64,000 bases of DNA from Cohnella zeiphila (GCF_014212055.1 NZ_JACJVO010000017.1:1-64000), one strand, 5' to 3'; counted from the first letter of the stretch, positions 24,482 to 32,638 are shown. A program made the numbers and translations. The notes: generated by a model not told the origin, from the sequence alone.

Positions 24482-24832
24482 ATGATTAAAGAACTTCCCG
24501 TTCATATGCAAACCGGCGAGCCTGTTGATTTTGCCAAGTATGAAGCCAAATTCAAAGCGTTGGCGGATCGTAAACGGCTGCAAATCATGTACGAACTCAC
24601 GCAGAAAGGCTGCGTATGTGTATGCGATCTGGTGGATATCGTGGATATGCCCCAGTCCAAGCTGTCGTACCATTTGAAGATCTTGCTTGAAGCCGGTTTG
24701 ATCTCCAGAGAGACAAGAGGGACTTGGAGTTATTACGAGTTAAACCATGCGGAAGTAAACCGGCTGCTCTCCCCGGAGTTGTGCTGCATCTTCCGCAAGG
24801 TGGACATTCAATCGAACGATTGCTGCTCATAA
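24482..24832 (+). CDS. arsR: ArsR-family repressor of the arsM unit
   Basis: This 116-residue winged-helix repressor has the sensor motif C44-V-C46-V-C48 (GCVCVCDLVDIV) and the recognition helix PQSKLSYHLKILLEAG. It also carries cysteine pairs C101-C102 and C114-C115 near the C-terminus, more than the usual ArsR. GGGGGAGGAG precedes the ATG. It lies between the CCPACC gene and arsM. Three ATCAA...TTGAT operators around it suggest it controls the unit and itself. It is distinct from the arsR at 23.2 kb. Confidence 0.92.
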   Translation: MIKELPVHMQTGEPVDFAKYEAKFKALADRKRLQIMYELTQKGCVCVCDLVDIVDMPQSKLSYHLKILLEAGLISRETRGTWSYYELNHAEVNRLLSPELCCIFRKVDIQSNDCCS

Positions 24833-24863
24833 GCCGATTCTATAGGCATCTATTCGCCTGATT

Positions 24864-24881
24864 AATCAATATTATTTGATA
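24864..24881. promoter_or_regulatory. ArsR-type operator before arsM (box C)
   Basis: ATCAA (24865-24869) and TTGAT (24876-24880) flank a 6-base centre in AATCAATATTATTTGATA, matching boxes A and B. It lies directly before the arsM ribosome binding site, so arsM may have its own ArsR-controlled promoter. Confidence 0.58.
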
Positions 24882-24898
24882 TAAAAGGAGCGATTTTC

Positions 24899-25699
24899 TT
24901 GAATCAAGTACAAAACGACGAAGTACGCCAGCACGTGCGCAGCCGGTACAAACAAATTGCGGTCTCAAGCAGCGCCAATTCGAGCTGCTGCACGCCAAGC
25001 ATCTCCGCTTCGAGTTGCTGCGGTTCCGCGAATGAAGTGTCCGCGAAATTGGGGTATTCCCCTGAAGAACTCACAGCTGTTCCCGAAGGCGCAAATCTCG
25101 GATTAGGCTGCGGGAATCCGCAAGCGATCGCTTCGCTGAGACCGGGGGAAGTCGTTCTCGATTTAGGCAGCGGGGCCGGATTCGATTGCTTTCTGGCATC
25201 TAAGCAAGTTGGGGACACAGGGAAGGTCTATGGGGTGGATATGACGCCGGAGATGGTTAGCCGCGCCCGGAGCAACGCTCAGAGCAATGGCTATCAGAAC
25301 GTTGAATTTCGACTTGGTGAAATTGAATACTTGCCTCTTCCCGATCGCTCCGTAGACGTGATTATCTCGAACTGCGTCATCAACTTGTCTCCGGATAAGC
25401 AACAGGTATTCCGAGAGGCTAACAGAGTCTTAAAACCAGGCGGACGCTTGGCGATATCGGATGTTGTAACGACCACAGAGCTTCCTGCAGAGTTCAAAGG
25501 TGATCTTGATTCATTGGCCAGCTGCATTTCCGGAGCGTCTACCATAGAGGAAGTCAAGGAAATGCTAAGAATTAGCGGATTTACCGATATTGTCGTTGAG
25601 CCCAAAGATGAGTCGCGGGAATTTATTAAGGACTGGGTGCCGGGAACGAAAATCGAAGATTATATTCAATCCGCTGTCATTAAAGCAAATAAAATTTAA
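24899..25699 (+). CDS. arsM: Arsenite S-adenosylmethionine methyltransferase ArsM
   Basis: This 266-residue class I methyltransferase converts As(III) to methylated, partly volatile arsenicals. The SAM motif VLDLGSGAGFDCFLA is present. The As-binding cysteines expected in this family correspond to C71 (LGCGNP), C159 (SNCVINL) and C209 (ASCISGA). An N-terminal segment has two further pairs, C30-C31 and C40-C41. It starts at TTG 24899 after AAAAGGAG. A terminator follows. Together with ArsB/ArsC/ArsN1 it gives two detoxification routes, efflux and methylation. Confidence 0.93.
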   Translation: MNQVQNDEVRQHVRSRYKQIAVSSSANSSCCTPSISASSCCGSANEVSAKLGYSPEELTAVPEGANLGLGCGNPQAIASLRPGEVVLDLGSGAGFDCFLASKQVGDTGKVYGVDMTPEMVSRARSNAQSNGYQNVEFRLGEIEYLPLPDRSVDVIISNCVINLSPDKQQVFREANRVLKPGGRLAISDVVTTTELPAEFKGDLDSLASCISGASTIEEVKEMLRISGFTDIVVEPKDESREFIKDWVPGTKIEDYIQSAVIKANKI

Positions 25700-25730
25700 A
25701 AACGGAACCCGTTTCTCATTGTCCCCTTAA

Positions 25731-25756
25731 AAGCCGCAATAAATGCGGCTTTTTTA
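25731..25756 (+). terminator. Terminator after arsM
   Basis: AAGCCGCA (25731-25738) pairs with TGCGGCTT (25744-25751) around a 5-base loop and runs into six or more T residues. Confidence 0.85.
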
Positions 25757-25945
25757 AATTATGGGATCAAGTTCTCGTCATCTTAAGTATCTGACCTGTT
25801 TTGTTTAACAGATTAGACGAAGTCTATGAAAGGATGAAACATCTTGAAGTAAACTTTGATTTTATAAAAATCGTCTACTTACAGGAAAAGAACAAGAGCA
25901 ATCCGTTAAAGCCAAGGTTAATTTTTTTAAAGAGGGTTGATAACG

Positions 25946-26641
25946 ATGAGCGATAAAATACTGGTTGTGGACGATGAACGCGAAATTGCCGATTTGGTCG
26001 AGCTCTACTTGAAAAACGAGAATTATACGGTTTTCAAATACTATACTGCCAAAGAAGCGTTGGAATGTATCGACAAGACCGAGCTTGACCTTGCCATACT
26101 GGATATCATGCTTCCCGGTTCGAGCGGCCTCACGATCTGCCGACAGATACGGGACAAGCACACGTATCCCATTATTATGCTGACCGCAAAAGATACGGAG
26201 GTAGATAAAATTACAGGGCTAACCATCGGCGCGGACGATTATATAACGAAGCCCTTTCGCCCGCTGGAGTTAATCGCGCGGGTCAAGGCGCAACTGCGCC
26301 GCTACAAGAAATACAGCGGTGCGGCGGTGCAAAGCGATAATGTGATTGTCCACTCCGGGCTTGTCATCGATATAAATACGCGCGAGTGTTTTTTGAACGA
26401 AAAACCTCTATCCCTTACGCCTACCGAGTTTTCAATCCTGCGCATTCTCTGTGAAAACAAGGGGAGCGTGGTCAGCTCCGAGCAGTTATTTCATGAGATA
26501 TGGGGCGACGAATATTTCAGCAAGAGCAACAACACCATCACCGTGCATATCCGGCATTTGCGCATCAAAATGAACGACACCATCGATCATCCGAAGTATA
26601 TAAAAACGGTATGGGGGGTCGGCTATAAAATTGAAAAATAA
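25946..26641 (+). CDS. vanR: Glycopeptide-resistance response regulator VanR (VanA/VanF type)
   Basis: This 231-residue OmpR-family regulator has phospho-acceptor D53 (AILDIMLPG), the conserved Lys in DDYITKPFRP, and a C-terminal winged helix (LSLTPTEFSILRILCENKG and NNTITVHIRHLR). Long stretches appear identical to VanR of the VanA cluster as I remember it, for example VELYLKNENYTVFKYYTAKE. The ATG at 25946 follows GAGGGTTG. It overlaps vanS by 11 bases. Phosphorylated by VanS, it should activate vanHAX. Confidence 0.95.
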   Translation: MSDKILVVDDEREIADLVELYLKNENYTVFKYYTAKEALECIDKTELDLAILDIMLPGSSGLTICRQIRDKHTYPIIMLTAKDTEVDKITGLTIGADDYITKPFRPLELIARVKAQLRRYKKYSGAAVQSDNVIVHSGLVIDINTRECFLNEKPLSLTPTEFSILRILCENKGSVVSSEQLFHEIWGDEYFSKSNNTITVHIRHLRIKMNDTIDHPKYIKTVWGVGYKIEK

Positions 26642-27782
26642 GAATAAAAAAAACGATTATTTCAGGCTAAAACGAAAGCTCTACCTGTACATCCTTGCGA
26701 TTGTTATGGCATCGGTTGCATTCGTGGTGTCTTTGCGTTTATTTATCCTGCGGCGAGCGGTTGGAGATTGGATCGTACGTTTTTTGGAAAACAGTTTTGA
26801 CTTAAGGCGTCCGGACGCGATGAAAATCTATCAATATTCCATACGAAATCATATGGAAATCCTTATTTATGTGGCGATAGCCGTTAGTATTCTTATTCTA
26901 TGCCGCGTCATGCTTTCAAGATTTGCTAAATACTTTGACGAGATCAATACCGGCATTGATATCCTTATCCAGAACGAAGATAAACCGATTGAGCTTTCTG
27001 CGGAAATGGAGTTCATGGAACGGAAGCTGAGCACGTTAAAACGGACTTTGGAGAAGCGAGAGCAGGATGCAAAGCTGGCCGAACAAAGAAAAAATGACGT
27101 TGTGATGTACTTGGCTCACGATATTAAAACGCCCCTTACATCCGTGATCGGTTATCTGAGCCTCCTTGACGAGGCGCCGGACATGCCGGTAGAGCAAAAG
27201 GCAAAGTATGTTCATATCACGCTTACCAAAGCGTACCGCCTCGAACAGCTAATCGACGAGTTTTTTGAAATTACGCGGTATAACCTCCAAGCGATTACGC
27301 TCGCGAAAAAGCACATCGACCTATACTATATGCTGGTGCAGATGACCGACGAGTTTTATCCTCAGCTTGCCTCGAACGGAAAACAGGCGGTTATCCACGC
27401 TTCCGAGGATTTAACCGTATCCGGCGACCCCGATAAGTTGGCGAGGGTCTTTAACAACATTTTGAGAAACGCCGTTGCCTATAGCGAGGACGACAGCGTC
27501 ATTGACATTACGGCGGGCTTCTCCGGGGATAGGGTGTCCATCGTATTCAAGAACGCCGGAAGCATCCCCGAAGATAAGCTCGCCGCCATATTTGAAAAGT
27601 TCTACAGGATGGACGATGCCCGTTCTTCCGATACGGGCGGCGCGGGACTTGGTTTGGCGATTGCAAAAGAAATCGTAGTTCAGCATGGCGGGCAGATCTA
27701 CGCGGAAAGCGACGATAACTACACGACGTTCACGGTAGAGCTTCCGGCCTTGCCAGACTTGGACGATAAATGGGGTTCCTAA
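26631..27782 (+). CDS. vanS: Glycopeptide-sensing histidine kinase VanS
   Basis: This 383-residue membrane kinase starts at a TTG overlapping the end of vanR. It has TM1 about 17-39 and TM2 about 76-95, a HAMP-like linker, the H-box with H163 (YLAHDIKTPLTSV), the N-box NNILRNAVAY and the G-boxes TGGAGLGLAIAK. The extracytoplasmic loop is only about 37 residues, as in VanA-type VanS, so it probably senses glycopeptide or lipid II damage indirectly. Downstream lie vanHAX. Confidence 0.94.
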   Translation: MKNKNKKNDYFRLKRKLYLYILAIVMASVAFVVSLRLFILRRAVGDWIVRFLENSFDLRRPDAMKIYQYSIRNHMEILIYVAIAVSILILCRVMLSRFAKYFDEINTGIDILIQNEDKPIELSAEMEFMERKLSTLKRTLEKREQDAKLAEQRKNDVVMYLAHDIKTPLTSVIGYLSLLDEAPDMPVEQKAKYVHITLTKAYRLEQLIDEFFEITRYNLQAITLAKKHIDLYYMLVQMTDEFYPQLASNGKQAVIHASEDLTVSGDPDKLARVFNNILRNAVAYSEDDSVIDITAGFSGDRVSIVFKNAGSIPEDKLAAIFEKFYRMDDARSSDTGGAGLGLAIAKEIVVQHGGQIYAESDDNYTTFTVELPALPDLDDKWGS

Positions 27783-27797
27783 GAAATAAACATCGTT

Positions 27798-27855
27798 TCT
27801 ATGGAAAGTCTCAAGGTCATCTCATCATTTTCTTAGGAAATTAACAATTTAGAAT
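27798..27855 (+). promoter_or_regulatory. Predicted vanH promoter with tandem VanR-box-like sites
   Basis: TCTTAGGAAATT (27831-27842) matches the reported VanR box TCGTANGAAANT at 11 of 12 positions. A weaker match, TCTATGGAAAGT, lies at 27798-27809, 33 bases upstream, about three helical turns. TAGAAT (27850-27855) is a plausible -10, while the -35 region is poor, as expected for an activator-dependent promoter. The consensus is recalled from the VanA literature. Confidence 0.55.
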
Positions 27856-27864
27856 TAAAAAATG

Positions 27865-27910
27865 GTTCGTTCCTAGGCGGTAATCTTAAACCGTAAGAAC
27901 GAGCTTTTTT
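27865..27910 (+). terminator. Terminator hairpin between predicted vanH promoter and vanH
   Basis: GTTCGTTC (27865-27872) pairs with GAACGAGC (27897-27904), with one G-U pair. An inner CGGT/ACCG stem follows, and six T residues come directly after. It lies downstream of the predicted vanH -10 but upstream of the vanH start, so it may stop read-through from vanRS, or attenuate vanHAX transcription, or both. Confidence 0.65.
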
Positions 27911-27965
27911 CGTTTCGCCAGAGAAGGATATGAGAAGTGATGCGTTGATGAAAGGAATGGTCTTC

Positions 27966-28937
27966 ATGATGAAAAACATCGGCATTACCGTCTATGGATG
28001 CGAGCAGGATGAGGCAGATGCATTCCGTGCCCTTTCGCCGCGCTTTGGCGTTATGCCCTCGATCATTAACGCCCCCGTGTCGGAAGTGGGCGCCGTATCA
28101 GCCCCTTGCAATCGATGTATCAGCGTGGGACACAAATCCGAGGTCTCCGCTTCTATACTTCTTGCGCTGAAGAGAGCCGGCGTGAAGTATATCTCTACCC
28201 GAAGCATCGGCTGCAATCATATCGATACAACTGCCGCCAAGAGAATGGGCATCGCTGTCGGCCATGTGGCGTATTCGCCGGATAGCGTTGCCGATTATAC
28301 CGTGATGCTGATGCTTATGGCAATACGCAACGCGAAATCTACTGAGCGCTCCGTGGAAAAACATGATTTCAGGCAGAACAGCGTCCGTGGCAAGGTACTG
28401 CGCGACATGACCGTCGGCGTGCTGGGAACCGGCCAAATCGGCAAAGCGGTTATGGAACGGCTGCGGGGATTCGGATGTCATGTGCTGGCGTACGATCGCA
28501 GCCAAAAAGCAGAGGCAAACTATATTCCGCTTGATACGTTGTTGCAAAACAGCGATATCGTTACGCTTCATGTGCCGCTGGGTGAGGATACGCGTCATAT
28601 CATCGGCCGCGAACAATTGAGAGGAATGAAGCAGGGGGCGTTTCTTATCAATACCGGTCGCGGTGCGCTTGTAGATACCGACGCGCTGGTTCAAGCGTTG
28701 GAAACCGGGAAACTGGGCGGCGCCGCTTTGGATGTGTTGGAGGGAGAGGAAGGGGTTTTCTACTTTGATTGCACGCAAAAGCCGATTGACCATCCATTTT
28801 TACTGAAGCTTCAAAGGATGCCGAACGTGATCATCACGCCGCATACGGCTTACTATACCGAACAGGCGTTGCGTGACACCGTCGAAAAAACAATTCAGAA
28901 CTGTTTGGATTTTGAAAGGAGCCTGGCGCATGGATAA
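27966..28937 (+). CDS. vanH: D-lactate dehydrogenase VanH
   Basis: This 2-hydroxyacid dehydrogenase reduces pyruvate to D-lactate for depsipeptide cell-wall precursors. The NAD motif GVLGTGQIGKAV is in the middle. The catalytic Arg, Glu and His lie in NTGRGALVDTDAL, the following acidic segment and TPHTAYYTE. The start at 27966 (MMKNIGITVYG) has AAAGGA about 9 bases upstream; the in-frame ATG at 27930 would add residues absent from VanH. Its stop overlaps the ligase gene by 8 bases. Near-identical blocks to VanH of the VanA cluster are visible, such as RAGVKYISTRSIGCNHID. Confidence 0.95.
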   Translation: MMKNIGITVYGCEQDEADAFRALSPRFGVMPSIINAPVSEVGAVSAPCNRCISVGHKSEVSASILLALKRAGVKYISTRSIGCNHIDTTAAKRMGIAVGHVAYSPDSVADYTVMLMLMAIRNAKSTERSVEKHDFRQNSVRGKVLRDMTVGVLGTGQIGKAVMERLRGFGCHVLAYDRSQKAEANYIPLDTLLQNSDIVTLHVPLGEDTRHIIGREQLRGMKQGAFLINTGRGALVDTDALVQALETGKLGGAALDVLEGEEGVFYFDCTQKPIDHPFLLKLQRMPNVIITPHTAYYTEQALRDTVEKTIQNCLDFERSLAHG

Positions 28938-29970
28938 AATAAAAGTTGCCATCCTGTTTGGCGGTTGCTCGGAGGAGCATGAGGTGTCGGTAAAATCCGC
29001 AATGGAGATCGCCGCTAATTTTGACAACGAAAAATACGAGCCGATCTACATTGGAATCACGAAGTCCGGCGTTTGGAAGGTATGCGAAAAGCCTGGCTTT
29101 GAATGGGAAATCGGCAATGGCTATTCAGCCGTGCTCTCGCCGGATAAACAGATGCGCGGATTGCTTGTCAGGAAGAACCATGGGTATGAAATCCGCCACG
29201 TTGATGTAGCCTTTCCGGTTTTGCACGGCAAGTCGGGCGAAGACGGAGCCATACAAGGTCTGTTTGAATTGTCCGGTATTCCCTATGTGGGCTGCGATAT
29301 TCAAAGCTCCGCGATCTGTATGGACAAGTCGCTGGCCTACATCGTTGCGAGAAACGCCGGCATCGCGACTCCCGAATTTTGGGTGATTCATCAAGACGAT
29401 TGGCCGGCGCCAGAGGCGTTTACCTATCCTATTTTTGTGAAGCCGGCGCGTTCAGGCTCATCCTTTGGCGTGACAAAAGCGGGTGGCCCGGACGAATTGG
29501 AAGCCGCCATTGAAGCGGCAAGACGATACGACAGCAAAATCTTAATCGAGCAGGCTGTTTTGGGCTGTGAGGTCGGTTGTGCCGTATTGGGAGACAGTGG
29601 GGATCACTCCGAGTTGATGGTTGGCGAGGTGGACCAAATCAGGCTGCGGCACGGGATCTTTCGCATTCACCAGGAAGCCGAGCCGGAAAAAGGTTCTGAA
29701 AACGCAGTGATCGCCGTTCCCGCGGACCTGCCGTCAGAGGAGCGGGGACGGATTCGGGAAACGGCCCAAAAAATATATAAGGCGCTCGGCTGCAGAGGTC
29801 TTGCCCGTGTGGATATGTTTTTACAGGATAACGGCCGCATTGTGCTTAATGAGGTCAATACCTTGCCCGGTTTCACGTCATACAGCCGTTATCCCCGTAT
29901 GATGGCCGCCGCAGGTATAACGCTTCCCGAACTGATTGACCGCCTGATCCTATTAGCGTTAAAGGGGTGA
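28930..29970 (+). CDS. vanA: D-alanine--D-lactate ligase, VanA/VanF type
   Basis: This 346-residue ATP-grasp ligase makes D-Ala-D-Lac, the precursor end that vancomycin and teicoplanin bind poorly. Landmarks are LFGGCSEEHEVSV, HGKSGEDGAIQG, FVKPARSGSSFGV, the omega-loop GIFRIHQEAEPEKGSENA with H247 (equivalent to His244 of VanA, which favours D-lactate) and NEVNTLPGFTSYSRYP. It is similar but not identical to VanA and carries a 3-residue insertion near 223-227 (GDHSE region), so it may correspond to the VanF-like Paenibacillus ligases. It overlaps vanH and is followed by vanX after 5 bases. Confidence 0.94.
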   Translation: MDKIKVAILFGGCSEEHEVSVKSAMEIAANFDNEKYEPIYIGITKSGVWKVCEKPGFEWEIGNGYSAVLSPDKQMRGLLVRKNHGYEIRHVDVAFPVLHGKSGEDGAIQGLFELSGIPYVGCDIQSSAICMDKSLAYIVARNAGIATPEFWVIHQDDWPAPEAFTYPIFVKPARSGSSFGVTKAGGPDELEAAIEAARRYDSKILIEQAVLGCEVGCAVLGDSGDHSELMVGEVDQIRLRHGIFRIHQEAEPEKGSENAVIAVPADLPSEERGRIRETAQKIYKALGCRGLARVDMFLQDNGRIVLNEVNTLPGFTSYSRYPRMMAAAGITLPELIDRLILLALKG

Positions 29971-29975
29971 TACGC

Positions 29976-30584
29976 ATGGAAAAGGGATTTGTTTTTTTAG
30001 ATGAAGTTTTGCACGGCGTTCGCTGGGATGCCAAATATGCCACATGGGACAATTTTACGGGGAAACCGGTAGACGGATATGAGGTCAACCGTATTGTAGG
30101 AACCCATGACCTGGCCCTTGCATTGCTGGAGGTGCAAAAGCAAGCCGCGGCTCTTGGGTACGGTTTGCTGTTATGGGACGGATATCGGCCCAAACGCGCG
30201 GTAGACTGCTTCCTGCGATGGTCCGAACAACCGGAAGACAACCTCACAAAAAAAAGATACTATCCGAATATCGAGCGAGCCGAGATGGTTGCAATGGGAT
30301 ATGTGGCGTCACAATCCAGTCATAGCCGCGGAAGCGCTATTGATCTTACGCTTTACCGTTTAGATACGGGTGCGCTTGTTTGCATGGGAGGCGGCTTCGA
30401 TTTGATGGACGAGCGTTCACACCATGCGGCAAAAGGGATTGCAAGCATGGAAGCGCAAAATCGCAGACTTTTGCGATCCATCATGGAAAACAGCGGATTT
30501 GAACCCTATAGCTTCGAATGGTGGCACTATGTATTAAGAAACGAACCATACCCCAATAGCTATTTTGATTTCCCCGTTTTATAG
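29976..30584 (+). CDS. vanX: D-Ala-D-Ala dipeptidase VanX
   Basis: This 202-residue zinc dipeptidase destroys normal D-Ala-D-Ala so that only D-Ala-D-Lac enters peptidoglycan. The catalytic residues known for VanX are all at the same numbers: R71, H116, D123, E181 and H184 (WDGYRP, SSHSRGSAIDL, EWWHYV). No signal peptide is present, as expected for the cytoplasmic enzyme. The start at 29976 follows AAAGGGGTG. No vanY or vanZ gene follows; the next gene is an unrelated GntR regulator. Confidence 0.96.
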   Translation: MEKGFVFLDEVLHGVRWDAKYATWDNFTGKPVDGYEVNRIVGTHDLALALLEVQKQAAALGYGLLLWDGYRPKRAVDCFLRWSEQPEDNLTKKRYYPNIERAEMVAMGYVASQSSHSRGSAIDLTLYRLDTGALVCMGGGFDLMDERSHHAAKGIASMEAQNRRLLRSIMENSGFEPYSFEWWHYVLRNEPYPNSYFDFPVL

Positions 30585-30644
30585 CGAAAACACCTGATAG
30601 AGTAGAATGATCGATTAATTCGCAATGGGACGGGGACGTTTATC

Positions 30645-31334
30645 ATGAATTTGCATAAGAAAAATTACGAGATCATTACGGACGAGCTGCGCCGTATCAT
30701 TGAGGCGGGACTCGTCAAGCCGGGAGAAAAGCTCGAGACGATCGACCAATTGGCCGCGCAGTATCGGGTCGGCCGATCTACGGTACGCGAGGCGCTCAGC
30801 CATCTGAAAGCGCTCGGTCTTGTCGAATCGCGGCAAGGGGGCGGCACCTATGTAAAGAAGCCCGGTCTCGAGCCGCAGGCGGTGTTCGATTCGCTCCAGA
30901 CGTCGAACGCCGAACTGACCGAAGTGCTCCAGGTGCGTAAGATTCTCGAAGTCGGCGCGGCCGAACTGGCGGCCAAGCATCGTACCGAGGATGACGTCGA
31001 AGAGCTCTGCAAAATCGTCGAACAGATGAGGAACGCCGTAGGCAATGAGGGGATCAGCCAAATTTACGATACGAACTTCCATCTCGCCATCGCCAAAGCG
31101 TCCGGCAATAAGATGCTCGAGACCATGATGACGCACATGCCTAATGCGATATACCGAACGATTCAAGACAGCCGCAAGATATGGCTCTATAGTGGTAAAG
31201 AAACGGCCGGCAAGCTGTTCGAAGAGCATAGAAAGCTGTTCGAAGCGATTCGCGACGGCGATCCGAAAGCGGCGGCAGCGACCATGGCCAAGCACCTCGC
31301 CCAAGTCGAGAGCGCCTTGCAGTCGGACAAATGA
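30645..31334 (+). CDS. GntR-family regulator, FadR/FCD type
   Basis: This 229-residue regulator has an N-terminal winged helix (ETIDQLAAQYRVGRSTVREAL, then RQGGGTYV) and a helical FCD domain with likely metal-ligand residues in DTNFHLAIAKAS and EEHRKLFEAI. Such proteins sense small organic acids such as lactate or gluconate. It directly follows vanX with a gap of 60 bases and has no obvious target operon here. A link to D-lactate is conceivable but unsupported. Confidence 0.85.
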   Translation: MNLHKKNYEIITDELRRIIEAGLVKPGEKLETIDQLAAQYRVGRSTVREALSHLKALGLVESRQGGGTYVKKPGLEPQAVFDSLQTSNAELTEVLQVRKILEVGAAELAAKHRTEDDVEELCKIVEQMRNAVGNEGISQIYDTNFHLAIAKASGNKMLETMMTHMPNAIYRTIQDSRKIWLYSGKETAGKLFEEHRKLFEAIRDGDPKAAAATMAKHLAQVESALQSDK

Positions 31335-31408
31335 CCTCGTCGACGCCGGCTTATAGCGCCTTGCTCCGCTTCGCCGATAAGATGTCAGGCCAAGATGCAC
31401 CTTTCCGT

Positions 31409-32026
31409 TTAGTGAGTTTTTTCTATTCTAAAAATACGCTCACTGATCGTACGAAGAAACGAAGCCCATTGCTGCTGGAATTCGGGTTCATCCAACGTAT
31501 GTCCCGTGATCATACGAGTTACATTGCCATACAGCAGGGGATAATTAGTGAGACTAGAGAGCATTAAGGTAATGAACGCCGGATCCAACCCTTCGGGAAC
31601 TAACCCCATCTCCTGTTTGGATTTCATGTCTTCGTTATATGATTGCAAGATCCTCTTTCTAATTTTTTCCCCGTTTACGTTTTCAGGAACTTCATCAACG
31701 GCTTCCCAAGCCGTGAACTTTAAAAAATCCCTTAAGTGTTCGAGATTCAATTTAAGACGAAATTCTGCGATATGTACAGGATTAGCCGGTAATGCAAGAT
31801 TTCCGGATGGCAGCGATGAAATAAATTCGTGAATGGTCTCGTTGATGGTCTCTTTGATAAGTTCATCTTTTCCTTTGAAGTAATGATAGATTAATTGCTT
31901 ATTGACACCAGCTCGCTTTGCGATCGATTCGATTCTAGCCCCCGTATACCCTTTCTCGAAAAATTCTTCCTTGGCTGCCTGGAGGATCGTTCCCCGGGTA
32001 CGTTCCGCATTACGAATTTCGCCCAT
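31409..32026 (-). CDS. TetR-family regulator
   Basis: The N-terminal helix-turn-helix (IESIAKRAGVNKQLIYHYFKGK) precedes a TetR C-terminal domain of the common YcdC/TetR_C type. I use the ATG at 32026; the in-frame GTG at 32035 is the alternative. It is divergent from an NTF2-like gene. The shared intergenic region has ACTTACCA...TGGTAAGT arms over a perfect promoter for that gene, so this protein is probably its repressor. Confidence 0.85.
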   Translation of the reverse strand: MGEIRNAERTRGTILQAAKEEFFEKGYTGARIESIAKRAGVNKQLIYHYFKGKDELIKETINETIHEFISSLPSGNLALPANPVHIAEFRLKLNLEHLRDFLKFTAWEAVDEVPENVNGEKIRKRILQSYNEDMKSKQEMGLVPEGLDPAFITLMLSSLTNYPLLYGNVTRMITGHTLDEPEFQQQWASFLRTISERIFRIEKTH

Positions 32027-32092
32027 TTTGTACACCGTCCGTTTCGCTTGTTAGCTATATCGTAGTTACTTATGGAAGTGAAGTCAACTTTT

Positions 32093-32145
32093 ACTTACCA
32101 ATACGTCATATATAATTTGACATATGGTAAGTTATTTTATATATT
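32093..32145 (+). promoter_or_regulatory. Promoter of the NTF2-like gene inside a TetR-type inverted repeat
   Basis: TTGACA (32117-32122), 17 bases and TATATT (32140-32145) form a near-consensus promoter. The inverted repeat ACTTACCA (32093-32100) and TGGTAAGT (32125-32132) has its right arm between the two boxes, with further symmetry inside. This is a strong operator candidate for the divergent TetR gene. Confidence 0.65.
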
Positions 32146-32187
32146 TAAGCAGCAATATTCGTAATGAACTTTCACTTGAAGGGAAAG

Positions 32188-32631
32188 ATGAAAAGGATGC
32201 AACAGGCAAACACCAATTTAGAAGTCGTACAACGATTTTTTGAATGTTATGGCGCAGGGGATTTGGAAACAATGAAACGTGAAATCTTAGCTGAAGATGT
32301 GACTTGGATTATTCCAGGTCATCATCCGCTTGCGGGTGTGAAAAGAGGGGCAGAGGAAATCATTGATTACTTCTCGACCATTGCCCAAGCCAATTTCAAG
32401 GCTGAAGTGATTTCCTTGTCCGCAAGCGAGCATCATGTGGTCGATGTACATCGCGGTTGGGGAGAGTATGGGGAGTACAAGATCGACATGAATTGGGTTC
32501 TTGTTTACCAAATCGAAAATGGTCGTATCAAACAAGCACAGAACTTCGCTGCCGATCAGCATGCCGCCGACCAGTTCTTTTGGGATGTATGGGGCGAAAA
32601 ATTAAAGCCCGTTCCGGCACGGTTAAAATAA
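32188..32631 (+). CDS. NTF2-like/SnoaL-type small protein
   Basis: This small alpha+beta protein of the NTF2-like (ketosteroid isomerase-related) group shows LEVVQRFFECYGAGDLETM, DVTWIIPGHHPLAGVKRGAE and INWVLVY-type strands. Members may bind or isomerise small hydrophobic ligands. The start is uncertain: ATG 32188 is very close to AAGGGA and ATG 32197 slightly far from it. It is divergent from a TetR gene that probably controls it. Substrate unknown. Confidence 0.75.
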   Translation: MKRMQQANTNLEVVQRFFECYGAGDLETMKREILAEDVTWIIPGHHPLAGVKRGAEEIIDYFSTIAQANFKAEVISLSASEHHVVDVHRGWGEYGEYKIDMNWVLVYQIENGRIKQAQNFAADQHAADQFFWDVWGEKLKPVPARLK

Positions 32632-32638
32632 ATGGAGA

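Noticed and set aside
27930..27965. Extended vanH start at 27930
   Set aside because: The ribosome-binding match is too close to this ATG, and the added residues are absent from known VanH proteins; 27966 or 27969 fits better.
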